A stretch of DNA of 64,000 nucleotides from Taeniopygia guttata (lineage: Eukaryota > Chordata > Aves > Passeriformes > Estrildidae), in contig NC_133030.1 of assembly GCF_048771995.1 (NCBI RefSeq), positions 11,486,001-11,550,000 on the forward strand, written 5' to 3'. Both the position numbers and the translations under genes were made by a program. The notes below the pieces were generated by a model. The model was given only the letters and a program-made list of their open reading frames with translations, did no database searches and was not told the DNA's origin. Every line of letters begins with the position of its first letter. The stretch's first letter is position 1. Shown in pieces: positions 39,198-49,300 of the stretch.

Positions 39198-39370
39198 GAA
39201 GTGGGCACGCAGGGCCGCTCTGGCCCGCCGGGAGGCCATGGGGAGCAGACGAGAGAAGCCGCTCTAGCCGCCTGGGAGGACCGCGAAGAGCAGACGAGAG
39301 GAGGCGCTCCAGCGCGCTGGGAGGACCGTGAGGAGCAGCTGGGAAGGGCGGCTGGAGGACCCCGCTGAGG
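39198..39370. repeat. 45-bp tandem repeat, about four copies
   Basis: Copies start at about 39198, 39243, 39288 and 39333; the unit opens GAGCAGACGAGAG and closes CTGGGAGGACCG. The spacing between the last three starts is exactly 45 bases. It lies in the DDB1/TKFC divergent promoter. Confidence 0.8.
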
Positions 39371-39589
39371 GCAGGTGTGGAGGGGGATGCGCGGGGGGTG
39401 TCCCCCAAAAGCCGCGGGACCCGCGCTGATCCCACTCTGATCCCACGCCGTGTCCCGAAGGGCGGGCCCCACATGGGACGGTGCAGCTCTGTGCCCCCCG
39501 AAACCTGGGGTAGGGGTCCCCGCTGTGAGGGGGGAGTGTGGATCCAGCCAGGGCCTGCACTGAGAGGAGATCCCTGAACGTGGGAGTCC

Positions 39590-39800
39590 CCCCGTCACAA
39601 AAAACAAAGGGGTCTCTGCTTGGGGGTGGTCCCATCCTGATTTCCCACCTCAAAAGGTGGTCCCTCTTTGAGGGGAGAGCCGTCACTGTTTTCTCTCATC
39701 CCAAAAAGGGGTCTCTGTTTAGCGATTATCCCATCCTGGCGCTTCATCCCAAAAGGAGCTCCCTGCCTGAGGAGGTGTCCCCGTCTGGGGACAACTCCAA
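39590..39800. repeat. Degenerate tandem repeat upstream of TKFC
   Basis: About four copies of a unit near 55 bases, each with CCCATCCTG/CTCATCCC, CAAAA(A)GG and GGTCTCTG/GGTCCCTC elements, between the divergent promoter and the TKFC ATG exon. Confidence 0.6.
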
Positions 39801-39974
39801 TGCCAGCCCCATTCCCACCAGACACTCCCCATAGCATCACCATCACACCAGACACCATCCCATCCCGCCCCCTTCCCAGCCCCCACGCTCCGGACCGCTG
39901 TCCATTTCAGACTGGACCTTGCCCTCTTTCCGGACAGATTCCATCTTCGGATCCGAGTGCTGCACTCCGCTCCC

Positions 39975-42900
39975 ATGGAGGTGAGCCCGGAGCAGGTTGG
40001 CATTCCTGTGGGGTTGGCATTCCTCCTTTTCCCATGCCACTGCTCCCCATTTTCCCCACAGGTCCCCAAAAAACTGGTGACAACGGTTTCCGGCTGTGCC
40101 GATGACGCTCTGGCCGGGCTGGTGGCCTGCAATTCTGGGCTCCAGCTGCTCCAGGGACACCGGGTGGTCCTTCGGCATGACCTGCAGGCCATCCGTGGCC
40201 GCGTGGCCCTGCTGTCCGGGGGGGGCTCCGGCCACGAGCCCGCCCACGCAGGTGAGACCCCCGTGTCCCACCTGTACCCCCCACCCACGGACACGGTGAC
40301 GAGCCCCCTTCCCTCTCCACAGGCTACGTGGGGAAGGGAATGCTGACCGGAGTGGTGGCCGGAGCCATGTTCGCATCCCCGTCCGTGGGCAGTATCCTGG
40401 CGGCCATCCGGGCCGTGGCACAGGCCGGAGCAGGTTGGGAACACACCGAGCTGGAATTTTGGGGTTCCTCCCTCCAGTGCTGGATCATTCCTGTTGTCTC
40501 TACATCCATCCTGCAGCCGGGATCCTCCTGATCGTGATGAACTACACCGGGGACCGGCTGAATTTCGGGATGGCCCTGGAGCGGGCGCAGGCTGAGGGGG
40601 CTGACGTGCGCATGGTGGTGGTGGGCGACGACTGTGCCTTCGCCACGCCAGGGAAAGCCGGGCGCCGCGGGATCTGTGGCACCATCCTCCTCCACAAGGT
40701 TCTTCTGGGACCCTTCATGGGGATTTGGGGGATTCCGGGGGGTCGCTCACTCGCTCTGCCTGGGACAGGTGGCGGGAGCTCTGGCCGAGGCGGGAGCGAG
40801 CTTGGATGAGATTGAGAAGAAGGTGACGGCGGCTGCCAAAGTCATGGGTGCGTTGTGTCATCCCATGGGAGTGCTGTCCTGTGTCCCTCAGCCCCTGAAT
40901 CCCAAAAATCCCTCCAGTTTTAACAGAACATTCCCACCTGCACAGGTACCCTGGGTCTCAGCCTGTCTCCCTGCAGCATCCCAGGATCCAAGCTCTCGTT
41001 CCAGCTGGCTGAGGACGAGATGGAGCTGGGGCTGGGTGAGGAGCGGCCCCTTGGTGTCCCTCTGGGGTCCCTGGAGGGTCCGAATGTCCCTGCCCCCCCA
41101 GGCAGGCGTCACCAGGGCTGGGATGTGACACGGCCCCATCTCCGTAGGGATCCACGGCGAGGCTGGAGTGCGCAGGATGAAAGTGAGAAGGAAATTCTGC
41201 TGCTTCCTCCCCATTCCCAGATCCCCTTATTCCCAGACCTCCCCACTCTGCTCTTCCCTTCCTCCGTGTCCCCTCCAGATGCTGCCGGCAGATAAGGCTG
41301 TGGAGACGATGCTGAAGCACATGACGGATCCATCTAATGCTTCCCACCTGTCCCTGACCCCTGGTGAGCTTACCAGGACCCTCTATACTCCTCCTAATCC
41401 CCTGGATCCCAGTCTCATCCTGCTCCCCATCCTGCAGGATCCTCTGTGCTGCTCGTGGTGAACAACCTGGGTGGATTGTCCTGCCTGGAGCTGGGAATTG
41501 TGGCTGGAGCTGCTGTGCGCTGCCTGGGTGAGTGCAGAGGGGAGCTTGGGATCCCAGTCCCTGGCTCCAGCCGCTCTGGAATGACCCGGTCTCCATCCCA
41601 AATCCCGCAGAGAACAGAGGGATCCGCATCACCCGGGCCATGGTGGGAACCTTCATGACATCGATGGAAATGGCTGGAGTCTCCCTCACCATCATGCTGG
41701 TGGATGAGGAGCTGGTCAATTTGATTGGTGAGTTCCTGGTGGGAATGTGACCTGGGATTGGGGCACAGAGGTTTCCACATACTGAGTGATGGGACACAAG
41801 GTCAGGGGATGTCTGGGCATGGAATTCCTGGCTGCTGGGTGCGCCAGTGAGGATCCAATGGGATCCTGAGCCACCGCACACCTCTGGCTTCTCCAGATGC
41901 CAAGACCATGGCCGTGGCGTGGCCCAACATTCTCGCGGGACCGGCAACCACCCGGAGGGAGGAGGTGCCAGCACCGATAGAGGCACCCAGGAAGCTGCAG
42001 GATGATACTGGAATTGGTACAGGGCTCCCGTCCCTTGTCACACCCCTCCGTGCCTCAGTTTCCCTCCGGGATGTGCAGGGATGCATCTCCTCTCCGCAGG
42101 GCCCAGCACGGCACGGGTGGAGCGGGTCCTGCAGCGGGTGTGCAGCACCTTGCTGGATATGCGGGATAAGCTCAACGAGCTGGATCGGGGAGCAGGTGAC
42201 GGAGACTGCGGCCACACCCACGCCCAGGCGGCCCAAGGTGGGTGTGGAGACCGTTATCCAGGGAATTGTGGGGAATGCTACCCCAATGGCACCTCCCAGG
42301 AGCAGGGAGTTCCCCAGGTCATCCCTTCTTGGAAGTAAGGAAACCTAGGGTGTCCCTTCCTATAATTGTATCCTGGAATGTCTCTGCATCTGGTGGCAGT
42401 TTCCCTATGGAATTGAGGGCTATCCCTACTGATCCCCACGAGGGACAGGGGACTGCAGGGCCACCCCCATCCTGTTGTCTCTTCTATTCCCACAGCCATC
42501 CAAGAATGGATGCGGTCCCGGCCACCTCCGTCTGCCCCTGCCCAGCTGCTCTCTGCCCTGGCTGATGTGGTGCTGGAGCAGATGGGAGGTTCCTCTGGAG
42601 TGGTGAGTGGGAATGGGAATGGAAATGGGAATGGGGGAACACACCTGGCCGTGTTTCCAGCACGGGATTGATGGTACTCCCAAAGCTCTACGGGCTCTTC
42701 CTGACGGCGGCTGCCCGGAGCCTGCATGGCCACAACGGTTCCCCGGCGTGGGCTGACGCCATGGACGCCGGGATTGAGGCCATGCAGAGGTCAGTGCCGG
42801 GGATGTGGAATCCCTGTGCCCCCTGGGAATCCCAGTCCCCCCTGAATTTCCCTGCGTCCCGCACAGGTACGGAGGAGCCGCGCCAGGAGACCGGACAATG

Positions 42901-43355
42901 GTGAGTGCTGGCAGAGCCCAGGAGCCAGGAAGGCTTCCCAGGAGGATGTCAGGGAGTTCCCACCTGGCCTCAGCCCTGGCTCCCAGACTAATTCCTATTT
43001 TTTGCAGCTGGATTCGCTGTTTGCAGCCGCACAGGCTCTGCGTTCCCTGCGCAATCCCGGTGCCGACCCGCTCCAAGTGCTGGCGGCAGCTGTCCAGGTA
43101 TGGAGAGCTGGGAGCTGGGATGGTGGGAAAATTGGATGGGAATCCCTGCTGTTACCCTGGAAAACACCCTGCTTTCCCTGGCAGAGCGCGGAGGCGGCGG
43201 CGGAGGCCACCAGGCACATGGAGGCTGGGGCAGGCAGAGCCAGCTATGTCCATTCATCCCAGCTGGGGCAGCCTGATCCCGGCGCTGTGGCAGTGGCAGC
43301 AGTGCTGGGAGCGGTGCTGCAGGGGCTGCGGGAGCCCCTGGGCACCCGCCAGTAA
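39975..43355 (+). CDS. TKFC: TKFC (DAK), triokinase/FMN cyclase, 17 coding exons, 582 aa
   Basis: The enzyme phosphorylates dihydroxyacetone and glyceraldehyde and releases cyclic FMN from FAD in the cytosol. Coding exons: 39975-39980, 40062-40251, 40323-40433, 40517-40698, 40769-40847, 40946-41035, 41148-41182, 41279-41363, 41438-41527, 41611-41727, 41897-42016, 42100-42237, 42496-42602, 42686-42789, 42867-42900, 43008-43097, 43185-43355. The first coding exon (39911-39980 with its 5' UTR) contributes only Met-Glu. The DhaK part shows [15 protein letters not shown] and GIHGEAG, where His222 is the covalent substrate-binding histidine. The DhaL part shows AGDGDCG with Asp402/Asp404 as likely metal ligands, and GDRTMLDSL. 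Human TKFC is 575 aa. The donor after 40698 (GTTCTT) is weak, but it is the only one that keeps [11 protein letters not shown]. It is divergent from DDB1 and converges on CYB561A3. Confidence 0.95.
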
Positions 43356-43515
43356 TAACAGGGATGCGTATCCCCAAAAATCTGTGTCCCCTTGTAGTGA
43401 TAGAGACATGTATCCCAATAAACCCTTGTGTCCCAATAACCCCCTCTATTCCTTCAAGGATGTCTTTCCCAATAAATGTTAGGACATGGCCCCCAGTAAC
43501 CCTCTGTGTCCCCCA
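43356..43515 (+). repeat. TKFC 3' UTR repeat carrying two AATAAA signals
   Basis: Degenerate copies of TGTGTCCCAATAACCCC follow the stop. Two copies have become AATAAA (43417-43422 and 43471-43476), giving alternative poly(A) sites about 60 and 115 bases after the stop. Confidence 0.65.
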
Positions 43516-43927
43516 TGCTAGCTTGGAGGGGTGGGATGGTGGAATCTGGGGGTGTGAAGGTGCCCTTCATTGCTCCAGGCTGGGAAGGAAGATGGGAACA
43601 GGGATCCTGTGACTGGGGGAGGAAGGAAACCCAACGTGTGGAGGGGAAACCACAGAGCTCACATGGCTCTGGGCACGGGGTCTGGGGGTGATTCTGGGAA
43701 AGTGGCAAAGGAGAAGTGGGGACAGGGCAGAGTATGATCCCAAATCCTGTGGGGTGACCACGGGGAGCTGTCCCATGTCTCCAGGGAGCCAGCAAGGACA
43801 AGCCCTTGGAAGGGACAGCTTGGCTTAGCAAGGGCCTACTCCCAAGCTCCCACCTCTCCCACTCCAGCTCCCAGGCCCTCCCTTGTCCCCAGGGATTTGA
43901 GTGCTGGAGCCCTGCAGAAGCCAATGT
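43477..43927. other. TKFC-CYB561A3 intergenic stretch
   Basis: About 450 bases between two convergent genes, with no exon or mobile element that I can support. Confidence 0.5.
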
Positions 43928-43933
43928 TTTATT
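43928..43933 (-). promoter_or_regulatory. CYB561A3 poly(A) signal overlapping its stop codon
   Basis: The minus strand reads GACATGGAATAAAACATTGG: the TAA stop lies inside AATAAA. No other AATAAA or ATTAAA was seen in the next 450 bases on that strand. Confidence 0.65.
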
Positions 43934-45313
43934 CCATGTCCATGAGGTCCCTGAGCGGCTCCACCCTGAGCCGGATCCTCTGGAGTGGGAGTGATAGGGA
44001 CGTTCCTTTTTGTTCCAGCGAGGCTGTGGCAGCTCCAGCTGCAGCATTGAGGGATGGCACCGGCAAGTGCTGGGGTTTGGCGTGGCCGGGGATCCAGCAG
44101 GAGCTGGCACGTGGAGGCACACGGATGCAGCTTGGGAGTGCTGGGAGATCCCTGGGATCAGCGCTCGGCAGCGAGCAGGGGCTGTGGGAGAGACAGGGAT
44201 GAGCCGGGATCCCTCAATCCTTCCCCCACCCTTGGAACTGTGCTGGGGCTTCCCAAATCCACCCAGCGTGTCCTGTACCTGCCGGGAGTCCGGGGAGTCG
44301 GAATCTGGGCGCTTCCAGCTGGGCCTGGCCAGGGCAGCTACCACCAGCACTCCAAAAATGAGGATGAGGAGCCCCAGGGTGTTGGCAAACACAGCCTCAG
44401 CTGGCAGGAGCTTGTACTGCATTGTCCCGTTCTTCCTGGAGCGGGGGAACAGAGGCTGGGAATGTTCTGGATGTTCCTGAAACCCCTCCCAAACCTTGCA
44501 GGGAACTGTGCAGGGAGCCACACACCTGAGGAAGTGCTCAGTTCCCTTTGCTCTGCACTGGTCACTCCCAAATCCACCCCCTATCCCTGTGAGGGATCTT
44601 CCCAAGCCACCCCCACCACAACTCTCACAGGCTGAAGAAAAGCTTCTCGTTGATTCCTGACACGCAGGAAGCCACGGACAACAAGAGGATGGTGGAGCCG
44701 AAGAAAACGTGGATGGGCTTGTAGAGTACCCGCAGCCAGGCGGGAGCCCAGGGAAGCAGGAATGCTCCAAAACCCGCCGCCCACTGTGGGAAGAAAAGGT
44801 GAGGGTGGAAAATTCGGGATGCTGGAGGAATGGGGGGATCCAGGAGGGATTCCCACCTGGCAGGAGAAGAGCAGAACAGTTCCCAGCCCCATCCAGCTGT
44901 GCAGCGAGTACATGTTGGGCGTCCCTTGGGAGTTATGGAAGTAGAACACGGCCAACAGCCCCAGCACGGTCAGGATGAACGCTCCCAAAGCCAAGCTGCC
45001 ATGCAGCACCTTCCAGGGAAGCTTGGGGCCGCTCCACGTGTAGGGAATGCGGTAAACCAGGGCAGCTGTGAGGGGGAGAACAACGTCAGGAAGGAGCCGT
45101 GGTGGGATCCCCGCGCTCCCTTTGCTCACCTGCACCGTAGAGCACCACCAATCCCGTCACCATCAGCACTGGGTGCCAGTTGAATGTCCGGGAGCTGCCG
45201 TCCAGGGAAAAGCCCCCGCGCCAGTGCTGGCACCAGGAGCCCACCATGGCCACGCAGAGCAATCCCAGCGTTCCCAGGAAGGCACAGAAGGGCAGGAAGG
45301 GCACGTCCAGCAT
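43929..45313 (-). CDS. CYB561A3: CYB561A3, lysosomal cytochrome b561 ferrireductase, 5 coding exons, 251 aa
   Basis: This is a six-helix transmembrane di-haem protein that moves electrons from ascorbate to reduce ferric iron in late endosomes/lysosomes. Minus-strand coding exons: 45130-45313, 44857-45065, 44629-44783, 44279-44435, 43929-43979. Four haem-ligand histidines are in place: His47 (FNWHPVLMV), His83 (WKVLHGSLAL), His117 (MYSLHSWMG) and His156 (KPIHVFFG). GINEKLFFSLKN and LPAEAVFANTLG match the human protein (242 aa). The start is the first ATG after the acceptor at 45336; a noncoding first exon is expected near 46.2 kb. The last exon encodes only 16 residues (to LMDME), as in the short variable C-terminus of the family. 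It is divergent from TMEM138. Confidence 0.94.
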
Positions 45314-45339
45314 GGCCGTGGAGCGCTGGTGGTACCTGT

Positions 45340-46049
45340 GGGCGAGCGAGGAGCCGGCTCAGGCTCCGGATGCGGTCCCAGGGAGGAGCCACGGAAAGGG
45401 GAACTGGGAGTCCCGAAGGGCGTGGGGGGGCAGCTGTTTGCCAGCCTGGGGAAGGTGACAGGGATGGAGCTGCTTCCCAGCCACAGATGGTCACCCAGCC
45501 GCTTCCCAGCCTGGGTATGGTGGCAGGGATGGATCCGGGATGGTGGCGCCTCGGGATGATTGAGGTGCCTTTTGGAGCTCTCCGACATCACCAGGAGGAA
45601 CAATGGAAAGGGGAACTGGGAACCCTGAGGGGTGACCAGAGTCCAGCTGTGCCCTGGACTGAGAAGGAGGCTGGGGATGGAACAGGACATGCAGAGCAGG
45701 GCACGGCACCCCAGGGAATGGCAGCGAGGAGCTCCTGGTGTCAGCTGTCATGGTCCCCTTGGCAGGAACCCGATCGCTCTCATTTGCATGTGATTTGCAT
45801 GTGCCCCCAGAATTGGGTATTTCTGTCCCCTCTGGGGACCGGGGCTGTCCCGACACCCTCAAATCAGCTGCCTCACGGGACACAGAGGCAGGAAAAGGGT
45901 GGAGACACACGGCCCTATGGTTCCCGAAAATCTGTGATATCTCTGAGACACAGAGACTCATGGATTTCCCAAATCTGGCATACCCGGTGCCACGGCTCCC
46001 CGAAATCTGGGAACACGTGGCTCCACAGCCCCGCCTAAACCTGAGGCTC
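45340..46049. other. CYB561A3 5' intron region, nothing coding recognised
   Basis: Long open frames occur on both strands in this GC-rich stretch, but none resembles a known family or has splice-supported continuation. It is most likely the first intron of CYB561A3. Confidence 0.55.
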
Positions 46050-46400
46050 CCCTGGACCTGGACCAAACCGCCCGGCCCTGACACCACCCAAAGCCCAGAC
46101 CACGAGGTCCCTCGGCCCCTCCCAGCCGCGGAGCCGCCCACCAGCGCTCCCAGCCCCGGGGCTGTACCTGCGCCCCACCGCCCCCTCCTCCTCACTGGGC
46201 GCCGCCATCTTGGCGGGCGCCGCTCTGCCTGCTCATCTCTATGGTTTTCCCGCCCACCCCAATGGAGCGCCACAGAGAGGCGCGGCGGCCAGAGCGGCCC
46301 CGCGGTCCTCCAGCCGCCACTTCCGCCTTCACTTCCGGCTCTGGCGGCCGTTTCCATGGGGACCAAGATGGCGGCGGCGGGTGAGCGCCCGGGGCGGGGG
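46050..46400. promoter_or_regulatory. Divergent promoter of CYB561A3 and TMEM138
   Basis: CpG-rich block with CTTCCGG/CACTTCCG ETS-type sites and GCCGCCATCTTGG / AAGATGGCGGCGG YY1-type sites facing opposite ways (46201-46213 and 46366-46378). Noncoding first exons of both genes are inferred here. Confidence 0.65.
46350..46363. promoter_or_regulatory. RFX X-box-like palindrome at TMEM138 start
   Basis: GTTTCCATGGGGAC resembles the RFX consensus GTTNCCATGGNAAC with a good left half and an imperfect right half. It lies in the probable TMEM138 first exon. Confidence 0.5.
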
Positions 46401-47173
46401 CACGGCGAGGACCCGGCGGCACCCCCGGCACCGGGACCTCCGCACCCAGAGGGCTTTGGGCGTGTCGGGGGGCGGATCCCGGAGCGGGGAGGGGGCCAAG
46501 AACGGGGGGAGAGGGCGGTGAGAGGGGGCGCGGGGGATCCGCGATGGTGGCTGTGAGGAGGGGCGGAGTGACGCGGATCTGGAGGGGCAGAGAGTGATTT
46601 CTTAATCCCCATATCCAACTCTTTCCCCTCTCATGTCCATCAGTTTCTCGCTCCCATGTCCAGCCTTTCTTCCCCCGCATTTCCAGCCACTTTCCGTCCC
46701 TTAACAGCCCCTTCACCCCCGTCTGTCACCATGTCTCCCCCTCAGGGAATTCAGCCCCCAGCAGAGCCCTTTTCCTGCCAGGACACGGGGGATCCCTGTC
46801 CCCTCCGTTCCTCTGCAGCCAGGATGATCCCTGAGGGGGCTGTTCCCGTGGGATATGTGTCCCACAAGGACTGTACCTGCTCCGGTGTCCAAAACTTCCC
46901 GTCTGGCTCCTCACTCCTCTCCCCGTGCCCAGAGTGGGACATGCCCAAACCTGCTTAGAACTGCCCATGGAGCTGAGAACAGCCAGAAACAACCTGCTTG
47001 GACACTGCTTCTTGGGACTGCACGTCTCCCTCATCCCTGGATTTCCTCACATGGGGATGGGGGTGGATTTCAAGGGGAAGGAATACACCAGAGGATAGAG
47101 AGGACACAGCTCATTGGGTTTCCCTGGTTTCTGGCATCCATCCCAATCCCCGTCTTCCCCCTCCAGGTTTGGG

Positions 47174-47236
47174 ATGTCAGGAGAGGCCCTGCTGAGCCCC
47201 CTCAGCGCCATGATCCATTGGGAATGCTGGGGCTGA
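47174..47236 (+). other. Upstream ORF in TMEM138 leader exon
   Basis: After the acceptor at 47165-47166, an ATG opens a 20-codon frame ending TGA, 24 bases before the main ATG. It may lower TMEM138 translation; this is inferred. Confidence 0.4.
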
Positions 47237-47260
47237 GGGCTCCAAGCCCCAGGAAGGAGG

Positions 47261-48637
47261 ATGCTCCAGCCCAGCAACTACAGCCTGGTGCTGTTCCTGC
47301 AGTTCCTGCTGCTTTCCTACGACCTCTTTGTGAATTCCTTCTCGGAGCTGCTGCGCACGGCTCCGGCCGTGCAGCTCGTGCTCTTCATGTGAGTACGGGC
47401 AAGGCGGGGCGGCAGATCCAGGAGGCCCAGGAGCCCACGGTCCCTCTGTTCCCCCGGCAGCATCCAGGACATCGCCATCGTCTTCAACGTCATCATCGTC
47501 TTCCTCATGTTCTTCAACACCTACGTTTTCCAGGCGGGATTGGTCAACCTCCTCTTCCATAAATTCAAGGGAACCATCCTGCTCTCCGCAGCCTACCTGG
47601 CGCTCAGCATCTCCTTCCACATCTGGATTATGGTAGGGTGGCGTGGGCACAGCTGCTGGATTCTCCCAAGGGATTTTTCCATGACCCCCAGCTTCCCACA
47701 GTCCTTTCTCACGGTCTCTCCCTGGAAGGTGTCCCATGGAAGATGTCCCATTCCATGACCCTGTGGTTGGTATCAGGCTGGAAGTGTCCTGCCCAATCCC
47801 AGCCCCATCCCAGCTCATTCCCTAAGGGCTGCAACCCATCAGAAATTCCTCTTTCTCCAGGGAAAGCCTGTGCTAACAGCTCCTGGTTTTTCTGGGATCA
47901 ATCCCTATACCTGGGGGCAGCCCACTCCCTTCCCACAGCTCCTGGATCTGTCCTGGCAGCACCTTCCCCTTTTCTTTCCTGAATAAACTCCTTCCTAGCT
48001 CCTTCTCAATGGAGCAGTTCCCATTCCCTGGACACTTCCTGATGTTCCCTCCATCCTGCTGCCCCGGAGCAAAGGGAATGTTCTGGGGGGTCAGGAGCCA
48101 CAGCAGCTGCTCCAGTGCTGCCCACGCCATCCAGGAAAGGGATTTGCAGGGATTTGCAGTCTGAAGCCAGAATAGGTCCAGGCTCAATGCCTAAATCCCC
48201 TGAGCTGCTTAACCTTTAGAGTAGAGGGATTCCCAAACTTCTCCAGGTGTTACTCCTGGCTTGATGTCCCTCCATCCCGCTCAGAACCTTTGGAATGGGG
48301 TGAGGGGTCTGGGAGGGCTCAACAAAACTGCTCCAGGGGTTATTCCCAGTTTCCCAACCCCCTCAGAACCTGCGCTGGCGTGACTCCAGCCGCTTCATCT
48401 GGACTGAAGGCCTTCAGACCCTGTTCGTTTTCCAGAGGCTGGGTAAGGACTCCAGGGATCAGGGTGGGATCCCACATCCTTTGGGGGTGCTGGGGGCCCT
48501 CTCTCATCCTGAAATTCCCTGCAGCGGCCGTGCTTTACTGCTACTTCTACAAGCGGACAGCTGTGCACCTGGGAGATCCCCTCTTCTACCAGGATTCACT
48601 CTGGCTTCGCAAGGAATTTGCTCACTTCCGTGGCTGA
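47261..48637 (+). CDS. TMEM138: TMEM138, ciliary transition-zone membrane protein, 4 coding exons, 162 aa
   Basis: A four-helix membrane protein needed for primary cilia; human mutations cause Joubert syndrome. Coding exons: 47261-47388, 47461-47632, 48367-48442, 48525-48637. The protein begins [20 protein letters not shown], has hydrophobic segments around [39 protein letters not shown] and [19 protein letters not shown], and ends [14 protein letters not shown]. Length is identical to human (162 aa) and the sequence is highly conserved. The ATG used matches the human start. TMEM216 follows 532 bases later on the same strand, a linkage known from tetrapods where the two genes share regulation. 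Confidence 0.96.
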
Positions 48638-48824
48638 TGGATCCCCAGGATCCCCTGGACTCTCCTTGCACTCCACAGGCTCTGCCGGGGTCGGTTCTGG
48701 CTCATCCTTTCTTTAGGGAGCAGTCCTTGGGATTTTGGGAGTCAGCAGGAGGCTTGTGGGGCGCCCGTGCCTGTCAGGGCCACAGCCTTGGTTGGCACTG
48801 GAATGTTTCTGGAAACCCTAAAGG

Positions 48825-48830
48825 AATAAA
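48825..48830 (+). promoter_or_regulatory. TMEM138 poly(A) signal (AATAAA)
   Basis: AATAAA about 190 bases after the TMEM138 stop and only about 345 bases before the TMEM216 ATG. Confidence 0.7.
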
Positions 48831-48889
48831 TCGGATGTGTTTTCCAGAGGCTGCCGGGTGTGTGTGCCCACCCGGTGTCACGGCTGCAC

Positions 48890-49300
48890 TCCTTACATTG
48901 AAACCCGGCTCGGCGCTGCGCTTGCGGGCGGAGAACGGGGCCATTCCCGCGTTCCGGTGTGGGATTCTGCTCCCAATGGATACGAGGGGGCGGGTTTAGG
49001 AGGGAGGGGACGCGAGCCCGCGCGGTCCTCCGAGCACGGAGAGGAGCGGGTGGAGCGGCGCGCGAACCACCGGGAGCGGCGGGGGAAGGAGCGGCCGCGC
49101 CCGCCCGCCCCGCGGCCCGCCCGCAGCGCCCCCGCGCGGCCAGCGCGGCGGTTCCCATGGAGATGGAAGATGGCGCCCAGGGGTGGGAGCAGGACTGGGG
49201 GGGAAACGGGGGATTACCGGGGGCTACCGGCAGGAACTCGGGCTGGGAGCAGCGCTGGGAATGGGCTAGGGGGGCGGGCAAGGCGCTGCAGGGCTCCGGG
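48890..49300 (+). promoter_or_regulatory. TMEM216 CpG-island promoter
   Basis: A strongly GC/CpG-rich block starts soon after the TMEM138 poly(A) signal and covers the TMEM216 first exon. No TATA box was seen. Confidence 0.65.
49151..49164. promoter_or_regulatory. RFX X-box-like palindrome at TMEM216 start
   Basis: GTTCCCATGGAGAT lies six bases before the TMEM216 ATG. Left half-site is good, right half imperfect, the same arrangement as at TMEM138. Confidence 0.45.

Noticed and set aside
45184-46618. Long open frames on both strands (284 and 375 codons) around the CYB561A3 5' region
   Set aside because: Composition-driven frames in GC-rich DNA; no recognisable domain and no splice-supported continuation.
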